Shown here piece by piece: positions 26,752 through 36,438 of a stretch of DNA of 64,000 nt. Each line of letters starts with the position of its first letter. The first letter of the stretch is position 1. Source of the stretch: Paracoccaceae bacterium. Its GTDB lineage: Bacteria; Pseudomonadota; Alphaproteobacteria; Rhodobacterales; Rhodobacteraceae. Location of the stretch: assembly GCA_026989355.1 (NCBI GenBank), contig JALSJM010000002.1, positions 186,001 through 250,000 of the forward strand, in the 5' to 3' direction. Both the position numbers and the translations under genes were made by a program. Below the pieces are notes generated by a model. The model saw nothing but the letters and a program-made list of their open reading frames with translations. It searched no databases and was not told the DNA's origin.

Positions 26752-28296
26752 TCATTTCATCCACCAGCGTTCCGCAATGCGAACACTGTCCATTTCACCG
26801 ATATTGCCGATCTGATCGGCATGGCCAAGTGCCGTACTGGCAGCCTGCACGAAATTTGCATACATCGGGATGATCACCCCGCCACGATCACGCAGGATCT
26901 GCTGCATCCGGTGATAGATTTCGCGCCGCTTCTCGCTGTCAAGCTCCGAACGGCCCTTGATCAGCAGATCCTGGAATTCGGGATCGTCCCACTGGCTGTC
27001 GTTCCAGGGCGCACCAGCTTCATAGGCGGTGGAAAACATCCAGTCTTCCGTGGCCCGGCCCGACCAGTAGGCAGCACAGAACGGCTTTTTCAGCCAGACG
27101 TTCGACCAGTAGCCGTCTGCCGGCTCCTGCACCACATTGATGTTGATCCCGGCAGGTTTTGCCGAAGCCTGATAGAGCTGCGCCGCATCAACAGCTCCGT
27201 CAAACGCGGCGGAAGAGGCCGAAAGATCAATATCGAGCCTGTCATATCCGGCCTTCTTCAGATGAAACTTCGCCTTGTCGGGATCATAGGGGATCGGCTC
27301 GAGATCTTCATGGAAATACTGATTTGCGGGGCCGATCGGGGTGTCATAGGCCACACGACCGTGCCCCTGGAGGATCTTGCTCACCATTTCATCGCGCTTG
27401 ATCGCATGTTTCAGCGCTATACGGACATCGACATTGTCGAACGGTGCCACCTTGGTAAGCATGGGGAAGGTATAATGGCGGTTGCCGGTCACCTCGACAA
27501 TCTCGATCTGGGGATTGGCCTTCATCAGAGGCTCGATCTTGAAATCGACCCGGTTGGCCGCATTCACCTGCCCCGTCATCAGCGCGTTCATGCGGGCATT
27601 CGCATCGTTGATGGCAATATATTCCACCTCATCGAACCAACCCGCGCGGCCATCCTTGTAATGGCTATCCACCCGCTTGCCGACAAACCGCACACCCGGA
27701 TCAAAGCTGTCCACCCTGTAAAGTCCGGTGCCGATCCCCTTGGCGATGGCTTCCTCGATCTGACCCGCAGGATAGATCAGAAGATGATAATCCGACATCA
27801 GATAGGGAAAATCGGCATTTCCCGCCCCAAGCGTGAACTGAACCTGATGTTCGCCGAGCTTCTTCATCTCGGTAATTGCCGAGATGATCGGCTTCGCCGC
27901 CGATTTCGACCCCTCTTCAACATGCATGTTGAGGGATTCGATCACGTCGTCGGCTCCGAAGGCCTTGCCATTGTGGAAGGTTACACCCTTACGCAGATTG
28001 AATGTCCAGACCCTGGCATCAGGACTGGCTTCCCAGCTTTCTGCCAGTTCGCCGACCAGAGAACCATCAGCCGCAACTTCGGTAAGACAGTCGAAAACGG
28101 TCCCCTGCCCGACAATCGCCATGAAGGTATCGGAATGGGTGCGGGAATCGAAGCTGTCTGACGTGCTGGCGCCGGCAAGCCCCAGCACCAGCTTTCCGCC
28201 GCGCTTCGGCGCAGCCATGAGCGGCAGACCGCTGGCGGCAAGCACCCCGGCAGCCACACCCGTTTTCAACAATCCGCGTCTGCTGATCCGTGACAT
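26752..28296 (-). CDS. Peptide ABC transporter, substrate-binding protein (family 5, Tat signal)
   Basis: 514 residues. The N-terminus MSRISRRGLLKTGVAAGVLAASGLPLMAA is a twin-arginine signal (SRRGLLK) with an A-x-A cleavage site. The body is SBP_bac_5: GGKLVLGLAGASTSDSFDSRTHSD, LAESWEASPDARVWTFNLRKGVTFHNGKAFGADDVIESLNMH, VDIRIALKHAIKRDEMVSKILQGHGRVAYDTPIG. Such proteins bind di- or oligopeptides (or other amphiphilic solutes) in the periplasm. It is the last gene of the operon dppB-dppC-dppDF-SBP on the minus strand, unusual in that the binding protein comes last. A strong hairpin follows at 26707-26734. The true ligand is unknown. Confidence 0.9.
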   Translation of the reverse strand: MSRISRRGLLKTGVAAGVLAASGLPLMAAPKRGGKLVLGLAGASTSDSFDSRTHSDTFMAIVGQGTVFDCLTEVAADGSLVGELAESWEASPDARVWTFNLRKGVTFHNGKAFGADDVIESLNMHVEEGSKSAAKPIISAITEMKKLGEHQVQFTLGAGNADFPYLMSDYHLLIYPAGQIEEAIAKGIGTGLYRVDSFDPGVRFVGKRVDSHYKDGRAGWFDEVEYIAINDANARMNALMTGQVNAANRVDFKIEPLMKANPQIEIVEVTGNRHYTFPMLTKVAPFDNVDVRIALKHAIKRDEMVSKILQGHGRVAYDTPIGPANQYFHEDLEPIPYDPDKAKFHLKKAGYDRLDIDLSASSAAFDGAVDAAQLYQASAKPAGININVVQEPADGYWSNVWLKKPFCAAYWSGRATEDWMFSTAYEAGAPWNDSQWDDPEFQDLLIKGRSELDSEKRREIYHRMQQILRDRGGVIIPMYANFVQAASTALGHADQIGNIGEMDSVRIAERWWMK

Positions 28297-28347
28297 GTGT
28301 TTTTCCTCCCTCTTGTTGTATTGCGGGCATGATTACCCTTGGAAACT

Positions 28348-30027
28348 TCAGGCATCCGGCGATCCGGATGATTCGCTGTTGTTCATCTTAGCAATTGCTG
28401 CCTCGCCGATCTCTGACGGCCCGCGCGCCTCCAGCACCCGGGTCAGCCAGTCCGGCTCCATTTCCGGCACGGAACTCAGCAGGAGCTCCGTATAGGGATG
28501 ATGCGGCGGGTGGAACATCCTGTCTTTCGGGCCGGCCTCTACCACACGGCCTTCCTTCATCACCACAACCTCGTCGGCAATGGCACGCACGGTGGCCAGA
28601 TCATGCGTGATGAACATGTAGGCCAGCCCCAGTTCATCCTGCAGGCGCGCAAGCAGTCTGAGGATGCCCTCGGCAACCAGTTGGTCAAGCGCGCTTGTCA
28701 CCTCGTCGCAGATGATGAAGCGGGGCTCGGCAGCGAGGGCGCGGGCAATGCCGATCCGTTGTTTCTGACCGCCCGAAAGCTCTCCCGGAAGACGATTCAT
28801 GTATTCCCCCGGCTCCATCTCGATCTGAACCATGAGTTCCTCTACCCGACGGCGCTTTTCGCGCCCCGTCAGGCCCATGTAGAATTCCACCGGCCGGCCA
28901 ATGATATCGCCGATGGTGCAGCGTGGATTGAGCGCGGTATCGGCCATCTGATAGATCATCTGGATCTGCCGCAGATGATCCTTGCCCCGATCCCGATAAC
29001 TTGCGGGAAGCGGCACGCCATCAAGCAGAACACGCCCCGCACGTGGCGTCAGCAGTCCGGTGATCACCCGTGCAGCGGTTGATTTCCCCGAGCCCGATTC
29101 CCCCACCACCGCCACGGTACGTCCGGAATGAATATCAAGGCTGATATCCTTCAGCACCGGCACTTGCCCATATGTCGCCGTAACCTTTTCCAGCCTTATC
29201 AGCGGGCTGACACCCTGCGCCACGGCAGGTTTGGCCGGACGCTGAAAACTGCGTACAGCCCAGAGCGATTTCGTGTAATCCTCGCGCGGAGATGCCAGCA
29301 TGCTTCGGGTATCGGCCTCTTCCACCTCTTCACCACGCAGCAATACCTTGATGCGATCTGCCATCTGTGCCACCACCGCCAGATCATGGGTGATATAGAT
29401 CGCCGCCGTGCCCGATTGCTGCACGATGTCGCGAATGGCCGCCAGAACCTCGATCTGTGTTGTTACGTCAAGTGCGGTGGTTGGCTCGTCGAAAATGATG
29501 AGGTCGGGTTTCGCGACCATTGCCATCGCCGTCATCGCCCGCTGCAGTTGTCCGCCCGAAACCTGGTGTGGATAGCGGAAACCGATCTGCTGGGGATCGG
29601 GCAGACGCAAGCGTTCGTAAAGGGCGATCGCCCGTTCCTCTGCCTCTGAGCGGCTCATCACCCCATGCTGCACCGGGCTTTCCGTGCACTGCCCGAGCAA
29701 TCGGTGTGCAGGGTTGAAGCTGGCCGCGGCCGATTGCGCCACATAGGCGATCCGCCGGCCCAGAAGATCGCGCTTCACATGGGCCGGCGCATGCACCATG
29801 TCGATCCCGTCGAATTCGACAAGCCCGCCCGAAATGCGACAGCCATCGCGCGTATAACCCATGGCAGCCAGACCAAGCGTCGATTTTCCGGCGCCGGATT
29901 CTCCGATCAGGCCCAGAACCTCACCCCGCGAAAGATCAAGATCGACACCCCGGACGATCGGCCACCATTGCTCATCGCTCAATCCTTCGATGCGCAGATC
30001 GCGAATTTTCAGAAGCCTTTCCTTCAT
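28348..30027 (-). CDS. Peptide ABC transporter, fused two-domain ATP-binding protein
   Basis: 559 residues with two full nucleotide-binding domains in one chain (DppD-DppF type). First: LGLIGESGAGKSTLGLAAMG (Walker A), VSGGQLQRAMTAMAMVAKPDLIIFDEPTTALDVTTQ (signature and Walker B), YITHDLAVVAQ. Second: VAVVGESGSGKSTAARVITG, LSGGQKQRIGIARALAAEPRFIICDEVTSALDQ, FITHDLATVRA. It powers the import of peptides through the DppB/DppC channel. The start overlaps the permease stop by 4 nt (ATGA). Fusion of the two ATPases is common in alphaproteobacteria. The chain is intact in both sites, so both ATP sites should work. Confidence 0.93.
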   Translation of the reverse strand: MKERLLKIRDLRIEGLSDEQWWPIVRGVDLDLSRGEVLGLIGESGAGKSTLGLAAMGYTRDGCRISGGLVEFDGIDMVHAPAHVKRDLLGRRIAYVAQSAAASFNPAHRLLGQCTESPVQHGVMSRSEAEERAIALYERLRLPDPQQIGFRYPHQVSGGQLQRAMTAMAMVAKPDLIIFDEPTTALDVTTQIEVLAAIRDIVQQSGTAAIYITHDLAVVAQMADRIKVLLRGEEVEEADTRSMLASPREDYTKSLWAVRSFQRPAKPAVAQGVSPLIRLEKVTATYGQVPVLKDISLDIHSGRTVAVVGESGSGKSTAARVITGLLTPRAGRVLLDGVPLPASYRDRGKDHLRQIQMIYQMADTALNPRCTIGDIIGRPVEFYMGLTGREKRRRVEELMVQIEMEPGEYMNRLPGELSGGQKQRIGIARALAAEPRFIICDEVTSALDQLVAEGILRLLARLQDELGLAYMFITHDLATVRAIADEVVVMKEGRVVEAGPKDRMFHPPHHPYTELLLSSVPEMEPDWLTRVLEARGPSEIGEAAIAKMNNSESSGSPDA

Positions 30028-31181
30028 TCCTTCAGCCCCGACGATCTTTGCAACATCCAGTCAACGATGAAATTCACGGCAACGGTAAGAAGTGCAATCG
30101 CCCCGGCCGCCATCAACGGCAAAGCCGCCGTCAACGGACTGAAGGCCGCGAAATTGATGAACTGCGACAGATCCTTCACCATGGTTCCCCAGTCGGCAAG
30201 CGGGGGCTGTATGCCGATCCCCAGAAAGGAAAGCGCCGCAATGGTAAGAAACACGAAACAGAAACGCAGACCGAATTCGGCCAGCAGGGGGGCCGTGGCA
30301 TTGGGCAGGATCTCGCGGAAAACGAGATAGGCCAGCCCCTCGCCCCGCAGACGCGCGGCCTCGATATAATCCATTACCACGATATTGCTGCCAACCGCGC
30401 GCGCCAGGCGAAATACCCGGGTGGAATCGATCAGCGCAATGATCAGCACCATGTAGACCGTGAGCAGCCAGCGTTCGGAGCCGGCCCAGGCCGAAGCGAT
30501 CGTCATCAGCAGCAGAGCGAAGATAAGCGCCGGTATCGCCATCAGAACATCGACGCTTCGCGACAGAAACTGATCAAACCGGCCCCCGATGGTGGCCGCC
30601 AGGAACCCGAGTGTCCCGCCCAGGAAAAAAGCGATGAGTGTCGTCACGAAAGCTATTCCAACGGTGTTCTGGGCCCCGTAAATCAGGCGGGTAAAGATAT
30701 CGCGGCCGATCTGGTCGGTACCAAGCGGATGCGCCGGGTCGGTGCCGGGCAGCACGTTCACCGCCTCGAAGATCTGGGCCTGTCCATAGGGTGCGAGCCA
30801 ACCGGCAAAGACCGCAATGAAAGCATAAACCAGCACCGTCAGAATGCCGAACGCCGCCGTCAGCGGCATCTGGCGAAACAGCTTGCGCAAGGGCGCGGGG
30901 CCGATGTGGCGCCCGGCCGCACGGAAGAGATACCCGGCAACCGCACAGATGCCAAACCCGTGCACCGCCCAGCGGAAGAATACGATTCTGTCAATGAAAT
31001 AAAGCTTCACTGCCAGGCCCAGCATCCCCGCGGCCAGAACATGACCAAAGGCCACGCCAAGGGGCATGTCGCGCCAATAAGCATTTTGAGGAAATGCCCT
31101 GCGCCCCGCGAACCGCAGCAGCACGGCTGCGCTCAGCGCCATCACGGGAAGCACCAGAATCAACTGCAGCCACATGCTCAT
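30024..31181 (-). CDS. Peptide ABC transporter permease (DppC-like)
   Basis: 385 residues with about eight hydrophobic segments, longer than usual (~300) because of an N-terminal extension with three helices (ILVLPVMALSAAVLLRFAG, GVAFGHVLAAGMLGLAVKLYF, WAVHGFGICAVAGYLF). The C-terminal ~270 residues are the binding-protein-dependent transport domain: GTDQIGRDIFTRLIYGAQNTVGIAFV and EAARLRGEGLAYLVFREILPNATAPLLAEF (the EAA loop). It overlaps the upstream dppB-like gene by 4 nt and the ATPase gene by 4 nt. The extra helices are shared by a group of alphaproteobacterial homologues as I recall; their purpose is unknown. Confidence 0.9.
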   Translation of the reverse strand: MSMWLQLILVLPVMALSAAVLLRFAGRRAFPQNAYWRDMPLGVAFGHVLAAGMLGLAVKLYFIDRIVFFRWAVHGFGICAVAGYLFRAAGRHIGPAPLRKLFRQMPLTAAFGILTVLVYAFIAVFAGWLAPYGQAQIFEAVNVLPGTDPAHPLGTDQIGRDIFTRLIYGAQNTVGIAFVTTLIAFFLGGTLGFLAATIGGRFDQFLSRSVDVLMAIPALIFALLLMTIASAWAGSERWLLTVYMVLIIALIDSTRVFRLARAVGSNIVVMDYIEAARLRGEGLAYLVFREILPNATAPLLAEFGLRFCFVFLTIAALSFLGIGIQPPLADWGTMVKDLSQFINFAAFSPLTAALPLMAAGAIALLTVAVNFIVDWMLQRSSGLKE

Positions 31182-32176
31182 TTCGGATGTCTCAGGCGTG
31201 GATTCGAAAGAATCGACAATATGTCGGCAGCAAGATTCATCAGAATGTAGGCTGCCGCAAATATCAGGCAGCAGGCCTGCACCACGGGGATGTCGCGAAT
31301 CTTGACGCTGTCAACGAACAGCTGCCCGATGCCGGGATAGACAAACACCACCTCGACAACCACCACCCCGGTAACGAGATAAGCCAGGTTGATCGTGATC
31401 ACGTTGATGATCGGGGCCAACGCATTGGGCAATGCATGCCACAGGATCACCCGGAGCGGCCCGATTCCCTTGAGGCGCGCCATCTCTATATAGGGGCTTG
31501 CCAGCAGATTGATGATGGCGGCCCGGGTCATGCGCATCATGTGGGCTGTCACTACCAGCGTAAGGGTCAGCGCGGGCAGCAGTGTCTTGAACAGCCTCTC
31601 ACCGAAACTCATGCCCTCATATATATTGGAAAGCGACGGCAAGACCGGATCCAGAACCGCCAGAAACAGGATCAGCACATAAGCCAGAAAGAATTCGGGG
31701 CTTGAAATGGATACCAGCGAAAATATGTTCACCCCCCGATCGAAAACCGAGCCCCTGTAAAGCGCTGCAAGGATCCCCAGCCCAACCGAAAGCGGAACCG
31801 CGATAACGGCCGTGACACCGGCCAGAAAAAGCGTGTTGCGAAAACGCGGCGCAAGCTGTTCGGCTACGGTAACAGCCCCGGCATCGCTGGCCGATCCCAC
31901 GTAGCTTGCGAAATTGGCCTGTGCAAAGCTGATGCCCAGATCGCCGTGCAACATGCGCCAGAGCCATTGAACATAGCGTGTTGCCAAGGGCTGATCCAGA
32001 CCAAGATCGCGGCGGATTGCCTCTACGGCTTCAGGCGTTGCTCCCTGTCCCAGAATCGCCTGTGCGAAATCGCCGGGCAACGCATTGACAGCCAGAAAAA
32101 TCACGATGGACACGATGAACAGGGTAAGAATGCCAAGGGCAAGCCGCCTCAGAATTATGTTTCCGATCGATGCCAT
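31178..32176 (-). CDS. Peptide ABC transporter permease (DppB-like)
   Basis: 332 residues, DppB length. The N-terminus ILRRLALGILTLFIVSIVIFLAVNALPGDFA carries the first membrane helix and the typical LPGDxA; the transport domain has FLAGVTAVIAVPLSVGLGILAAL and IEMARLKGIGPLRVILWHALPNALAPIINVI (EAA loop). It forms the inner-membrane channel with the DppC-like protein. It is the first transporter gene of the operon, 90 nt after pip, and overlaps the next by 4 nt. Confidence 0.92.
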   Translation of the reverse strand: MASIGNIILRRLALGILTLFIVSIVIFLAVNALPGDFAQAILGQGATPEAVEAIRRDLGLDQPLATRYVQWLWRMLHGDLGISFAQANFASYVGSASDAGAVTVAEQLAPRFRNTLFLAGVTAVIAVPLSVGLGILAALYRGSVFDRGVNIFSLVSISSPEFFLAYVLILFLAVLDPVLPSLSNIYEGMSFGERLFKTLLPALTLTLVVTAHMMRMTRAAIINLLASPYIEMARLKGIGPLRVILWHALPNALAPIINVITINLAYLVTGVVVVEVVFVYPGIGQLFVDSVKIRDIPVVQACCLIFAAAYILMNLAADILSILSNPRLRHPK

Positions 32177-32266
32177 CAGCCTCTCCGCGCAGGATTTCGC
32201 CGGAGCATGAATGTCTCCTGAAAGGCAAGTGGATGAATATTCAAACCGTCATCCCTTTCAGGCCGT

Positions 32267-33256
32267 CTAGATATCCAGCGTCGGGCCCAGAGCCCGCAAC
32301 GCCTTTGTTATGCGCAGAAGTTCCTCACTGATGGCTGGCTCCGACAAGGCATGCCCCGAATGCGATAGCATGTGCAAATCGGCGCGAGGCCAGTTTTCGG
32401 CAAGCCTCCAGGCACTGGCTGGCGGGCAGATCATGTCAAGCCGGCCCTGCACGATACTGGCCCGGACATGCAGGATCGCGGAAAGTTTCTTCAGGATCCA
32501 TTCATCACAGTCCAGAAATCCGGAATTGTGAAAATAGTGGTTTTCAAGCCGTGCAAAGGTGCGGGCATATTCTGGCGGGCTGGCATGAGCATGACCCATG
32601 CTCGCCACGCAGGCAAGGGCATTTTCCCATCCGGCCCAGATCTGCGCAAAGCGGATCTCGGTTTCCCTGTCGCCTGAAAACAGCCGCCTGTGATACGCTG
32701 CGATCAGATCGTGCCGCTCGTCTTCCGGAATGACTTCGGTGAACTTGCGCCAGAGATCCGGCCAGAAGGCCCCTGCACCGCCTCCATAAAACCAGTCAAG
32801 CTCGGCCCGCGTCATCAGAAATACTCCGCGCAGCACCAGATAAGCCGCGCGGTCAGGATGGCTGATCGCATATATCAGCGCCAGCGTTGCCCCCCAGCTG
32901 CCGCCGAACAAGACCCAGCGATTTATGTTCAGTGTCTTGCGGATCGTTTCTATATCGTCAATCAGGTGCCACGTGCTGTTGTTTTCAACGCTGGCAACAG
33001 GGCGTGAACGCCCGCAACCGCGCTGATCGAACAGAATGATGCGATAGGCTTCGGGATCGAAGAACCGCCGCATCATCGGGCTGCAACCGCCGCCGGGTCC
33101 TCCGTGCAGCACGATCACCGGAAGACCTTTCGGATTGCCGCATTGTTCAACGTAAATACTGTGGCCGCCACCAACCTCCAGCATCCGTTGATCATAAGGA
33201 GATATCTGCGGATACAGTGACACAACTGCGTTTTTTTGCCCTGCGGTTCTGTCCAT
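32267..33256 (-). CDS. pip: Proline iminopeptidase (alpha/beta hydrolase)
   Basis: 329 residues. Alpha/beta hydrolase with [11 protein letters not shown] (oxyanion-hole HGGPG), [27 protein letters not shown] (GxSxG nucleophile, here GGSWGG-like GSWG), [14 protein letters not shown] and LSHSGHAL (catalytic His). These are diagnostic for proline iminopeptidase, which cuts N-terminal proline from peptides in the cytoplasm. Lying directly upstream of a peptide importer on the same strand, it probably processes imported peptides. AGGT stands six nt before the ATG. It is divergent from ubiG with a short gap (67 nt). The catalytic Asp ([10 protein letters not shown]) is also present. Confidence 0.93.
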   Translation of the reverse strand: MDRTAGQKNAVVSLYPQISPYDQRMLEVGGGHSIYVEQCGNPKGLPVIVLHGGPGGGCSPMMRRFFDPEAYRIILFDQRGCGRSRPVASVENNSTWHLIDDIETIRKTLNINRWVLFGGSWGATLALIYAISHPDRAAYLVLRGVFLMTRAELDWFYGGGAGAFWPDLWRKFTEVIPEDERHDLIAAYHRRLFSGDRETEIRFAQIWAGWENALACVASMGHAHASPPEYARTFARLENHYFHNSGFLDCDEWILKKLSAILHVRASIVQGRLDMICPPASAWRLAENWPRADLHMLSHSGHALSEPAISEELLRITKALRALGPTLDI

Positions 33257-33323
33257 GAATTACCTATTTGTCCTTGCCACCGGTTCTCTCGTGACACACA
33301 TAAGAGAACACAAGGGGGCCAGA

Positions 33324-34070
33324 ATGCAAACTGAAGAAAACACCACCGATCCCGCCGAACTGGCAAAATTCGAAGCCATGGCTGCCGAATGGTGGGATCC
33401 AGATGGAAAATTCAAGCCTCTGCACATGCTCAATCCCTGCCGGCTGGATTACGTCACCAGCCAGATCGCGGACTGGTTCGGGCGCAACCTGTCAGACACC
33501 GGACCGCTGAAAGGTTTGCGCATTCTCGATATCGGCTGCGGCGGAGGGCTGTTGTCGGAACCCGTGGCGCGCCTTGGCGCTACGGTAACCGGTGCAGATG
33601 CGGCAGCCGGAAACATCCCGGTGGCCCGTATTCACGCCAGGGCCCAGGGGCTTGATATCGACTACAGGCACACAACCGCCGAAGCGCTGGCCGCCGCCGG
33701 CGAGCAATACGATGTCGTGCTGAACATGGAGGTGGTCGAGCATGTGCCGGATCCACAGGCATTCCTCGATGTCTGCGCACGCCTGCTCGGACCCGGCGGC
33801 CTGATGATCTGCTCGACGATCAACCGCAATCCGAAAAGCTATCTGATGGCCATCATCGGGGCCGAACATATCATGCGGTGGCTGCCGAAAGGCACACATG
33901 ACTGGCGCAAGTTCATAACGCCTGACGAACTTTTCGAAAAGCTGCAGGCCGCCGGGCTTTCGCCGATCGACCGCAAGGGCTTCGTGTTCAATCCCCTTGC
34001 CTGGAGCTGGTCGCTTTCAGACCGCGATCTTTCCGTGAACTACGTGACCGCCAGCGTCAAGCCCGCGTGA
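33324..34070 (+). CDS. ubiG: Ubiquinone biosynthesis O-methyltransferase UbiG
   Basis: 248 residues from the ATG at 33324 (AAGGGGG upstream). An earlier ATG at 33255 would add 23 residues and overlap pip. Family marks: [31 protein letters not shown] at the N-terminus, [30 protein letters not shown] (SAM motif I), [11 protein letters not shown] and [39 protein letters not shown]. It performs two O-methylation steps in ubiquinone synthesis. It converges on the marR gene with a 23-nt gap. Confidence 0.95.
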   Translation: MQTEENTTDPAELAKFEAMAAEWWDPDGKFKPLHMLNPCRLDYVTSQIADWFGRNLSDTGPLKGLRILDIGCGGGLLSEPVARLGATVTGADAAAGNIPVARIHARAQGLDIDYRHTTAEALAAAGEQYDVVLNMEVVEHVPDPQAFLDVCARLLGPGGLMICSTINRNPKSYLMAIIGAEHIMRWLPKGTHDWRKFITPDELFEKLQAAGLSPIDRKGFVFNPLAWSWSLSDRDLSVNYVTASVKPA

Positions 34071-34093
34071 GCCACAGGCCGAAACCACCTGCA

Positions 34094-34540
34094 CTATTCT
34101 TCTTCGTTCAGCCTCTGACGCAGTTCGCGCAGAACGGGAAGCGCGGCGCGCACCCTCTCGCTGCCTATGCTGCTGACGGCTTCGGCTATAACAGGTGTGA
34201 TCGCCCTGAGCGCCTCGTCACGGGCCGTCCGACCGGCCGGGCTGATCACGACCAGCTTGCGCCGCGCATCCTCCCAGTCGGGGCGGATATGCACATAACC
34301 GGCCCATTCAAGCTTGGAAAGCGTGTTGGTCATCGCACCCCGTGTGACATGGAACGCTGCAGCAAGCTGGGCCGGATTGCGCTCGGTATTCACATGTGCA
34401 AGATGGTTGAGCACCGCAAAATGCGAAAGCTCCATACCCTTCGGCAACGCCTTCCCAAGGCGGTTACGTGCCAGTTGGTCGGCCATCAGGATTTCGCTGA
34501 ACAGCGCAACGGCCAGGGGATCGTTATACGTGTCACTCAT
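34094..34540 (-). CDS. MarR family transcriptional regulator
   Basis: 148 residues with a MarR-type winged helix: LGKALPKGMELSHFAVLNHLAHVNTERNPAQLAAAFHVTRGAMTNTLSKLEWAGYVHIRPDWEDARRKLVVISPAGRTARDEAL. The recognition helix is about VTRGAMTNTLSKLE, and the wing carries DARRK. Members usually repress genes in response to phenolics or oxidants. It is the last gene of comF-grxC-nitrilase-marR, sharing one base (TGATG) with the nitrilase stop, so it might regulate this operon. The ligand and targets are unknown. Confidence 0.9.
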   Translation of the reverse strand: MSDTYNDPLAVALFSEILMADQLARNRLGKALPKGMELSHFAVLNHLAHVNTERNPAQLAAAFHVTRGAMTNTLSKLEWAGYVHIRPDWEDARRKLVVISPAGRTARDEALRAITPVIAEAVSSIGSERVRAALPVLRELRQRLNEEE

Positions 34541-35376
34541 CAGGCGGGCCCCTCGAACAATTGGTCATGACTTATTGAAGGTATCCTGCGACGGCATTCT
34601 TCCACTTCATCAGCATCAAGATCAACAAGGAAAACCCCGGGCCTGTCACCGCCATCGACCAGGACCGTGCCCCAGGGCGAAACCGCCAGCGAATGGCCAT
34701 AGGTATGGCGCCTTTGCCCCCGCCTGATGCAATGTTGCCCGCATTGGGCTGGAGCAAGAACGAAACATCCGTTCTCGATTGCCCGCGCACGCAGCAGAAC
34801 ATGCCAGTGTGCCGCGCCCGAAACCGGCGTGAACGCGGCCGGACTTGTCAGGATCGTCGCGCCCGCCCTGGCCAGCGTACGGTGCAGTTGGGGGAACCGC
34901 AGGTCGTAACAGATGGTCATTCCGACAGCGCCGAATTCCGTCTGCCCCAGAACAGCCCGGTTTCCGGGGCGAAACCCTTCAGATTCGCGATGCGTCTCGC
35001 TGGCCGAGATATCCACATCGAACATGTGTATCTTGTCATACCATGCCACGATATCTCCCTGTGGAGAGATCAGGAACGAGCGGTTGGCAAACCGCCCGTC
35101 AGGATCATCCGTTTTCAGCGCGAGAGAGCCGATCAGAAGCCAGATCTTCAGTTGGCGGGCCTCCTGGCGAAGCGCTGCAAGGGTTATGTCTTCGCCTTCT
35201 TCCTGCAGCACCTCATGCTGCAAGGCCCGGCTCGTTGAAACGCAATTCGTGACTTCCGGGGTCAGAACGAAACTGGCACCGCCCTTTGCGGCCTTGCGTA
35301 CGAAATCGATGGTTACGGGCAGGTTTTCCTGCGGGTCGTCGGTTGAATTCAGCTGAACAAGCGCCACACGAAGCAT
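34540..35376 (-). CDS. Carbon-nitrogen hydrolase, Nit1/Nit2-like (probable deaminated-glutathione amidase)
   Basis: 278 residues. The nitrilase triad is complete: Glu in FVLTPEVTN, Lys in WYDKIHMFDVD and Cys in VGMTICYDLRFP. The YDKIHMFDVDI and CYDLRFPQLHR segments are typical of the Nit1/NitA group, which hydrolyses deaminated glutathione; the neighbouring grxC (3 nt away) supports a link to glutathione. Ends in ISHDQLFEGPA. It shares one base with marR. Other members hydrolyse 2-oxoglutaramate, so the substrate is inferred, not proved. Confidence 0.88.
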   Translation of the reverse strand: MLRVALVQLNSTDDPQENLPVTIDFVRKAAKGGASFVLTPEVTNCVSTSRALQHEVLQEEGEDITLAALRQEARQLKIWLLIGSLALKTDDPDGRFANRSFLISPQGDIVAWYDKIHMFDVDISASETHRESEGFRPGNRAVLGQTEFGAVGMTICYDLRFPQLHRTLARAGATILTSPAAFTPVSGAAHWHVLLRARAIENGCFVLAPAQCGQHCIRRGQRRHTYGHSLAVSPWGTVLVDGGDRPGVFLVDLDADEVEECRRRIPSISHDQLFEGPA

Positions 35377-35379
35377 GGC

Positions 35380-35637
35380 TCAGGCCGCCAGAAGCGCATC
35401 AAGCTTGCCCGAACGCTCAAGAGCACTCAGCTCGTCATAACCGCCCACATGCACTTCGCCGATGAATATCTGCGGTACTGTAAAGCGCCCGTTCGAACGC
35501 GCCTGCATGACCTGGCGCTGCTCGGTATCGCGAGATATGTCTATTTCGGTGAAGGTCATCCCCTTCATGGTCAGAAGGCGTTTCGCAGCAAGGCAATAGC
35601 CACAATATGGCTTGGTATAGATCTCGATGGTTTTCAT
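35380..35637 (-). CDS. grxC: Glutaredoxin 3
   Basis: 85 residues from MKTIEIYTKPYCGYCLAAKRLL at 35637, the standard length; an in-frame ATG at 35658 would add seven residues. The CGYC active site (CPYC-like, with G in place of P), FTEIDI, TVPQIFIGEVHVGGYDEL (cis-Pro and GGxD motifs) are all present. It reduces disulfides with glutathione in the cytoplasm. It lies between comF and the nitrilase gene in a tight operon. The CGYC variant is somewhat unusual but occurs in alphaproteobacteria. Confidence 0.94.
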   Translation of the reverse strand: MKTIEIYTKPYCGYCLAAKRLLTMKGMTFTEIDISRDTEQRQVMQARSNGRFTVPQIFIGEVHVGGYDELSALERSGKLDALLAA

Positions 35638-35676
35638 GTTTTCCAATCCAGAGGGCATGGCCCCCCTTATCAGGAA

Positions 35677-36423
35677 TCAGATGCTCTTCGCAACGCGCGT
35701 CAGCGCAAGCACCGAGACATCGCGCGCCCCCGCAGCAAGGCAGGTTTCGGCTGCCGCAGCGAAGGTTGCTCCTGATGTCATCACGTCATCTATCAGAAGC
35801 ACCGACCGACCGATCAGGAGATGCCGCCGGCGCGGATGCACACGAATGCTGCCCGAGATCATTGCAAACCGCTCTTCAACACCAAGCCCATCCAATTTGC
35901 GGGTGCGTCTTGGACGCTGCAGAAGATCAACACAGATGGCGCGCTGAAGAATGCGCGACAGCTCGATGCCCAGCAATGCCGCCTGATTGTAACGCCGCTT
36001 CATCAGGCGCATCCAGTGCAGCGGCACAGGCGCGATCAGCATGTTGTCAGACAACAGCGGCTGTGCCGCACGCGCCATCCAGCCCGCAGCAGGAGGCGCC
36101 AGATCCTGACGATCGCCATTTTTCAGGGCAAGCACCAGCTTGCGCCCGTTGCCTTCGTAAAGCAAGGCCGCCCGCCCGCGCGACCAGGGCCGCCTGACAT
36201 TCATGCAATCGTCACACAATGGCGTCGGCGGCGACGCAGACATGCCGGCCCCGCCCTCTTCGGCCCCCATCAATGGCACACCGCACTTGTCGCAGACAAG
36301 CCCGCTGATAAAGGGCGTATCCCGCCAGCAACGGCTGCACAGGCCGAAATCATCCTCCACCAGATCACCGCATGACAAGCATTGCGAGGGGTAAACAAGC
36401 TGCGCCACGCTTTGCATTTGCAT
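35677..36423 (-). CDS. comF: ComF family phosphoribosyltransferase-like protein
   Basis: 248 residues from the ATG at 36423, with AGGAGG six nt upstream; the frame is open a further 76 codons, but that part has no family resemblance and overlaps the divergent methyltransferase gene. A zinc-ribbon at the N-terminus (CLSCGDLVEDDFGLCSRCW ... CDKCGVPL) is followed by a PRTase-like domain with VLLIDDVMTSGATFAAAAETCLAAGA. ComF helps bring single-stranded DNA in during natural transformation; in Rhodobacter it is needed to receive gene-transfer-agent DNA. It starts the operon comF-grxC-nitrilase-marR. A 19-nt dyad lies just upstream. Confidence 0.92.
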   Translation of the reverse strand: MQMQSVAQLVYPSQCLSCGDLVEDDFGLCSRCWRDTPFISGLVCDKCGVPLMGAEEGGAGMSASPPTPLCDDCMNVRRPWSRGRAALLYEGNGRKLVLALKNGDRQDLAPPAAGWMARAAQPLLSDNMLIAPVPLHWMRLMKRRYNQAALLGIELSRILQRAICVDLLQRPRRTRKLDGLGVEERFAMISGSIRVHPRRRHLLIGRSVLLIDDVMTSGATFAAAAETCLAAGARDVSVLALTRVAKSI

Positions 36424-36438
36424 CTCTGACCTCCTAAA

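Noticed and set aside
26821-28161. 446-codon ORF opposite the peptide-binding protein
   Set aside because: Antisense to an intact SBP_bac_5 gene with a Tat signal; the translation shows no domain.
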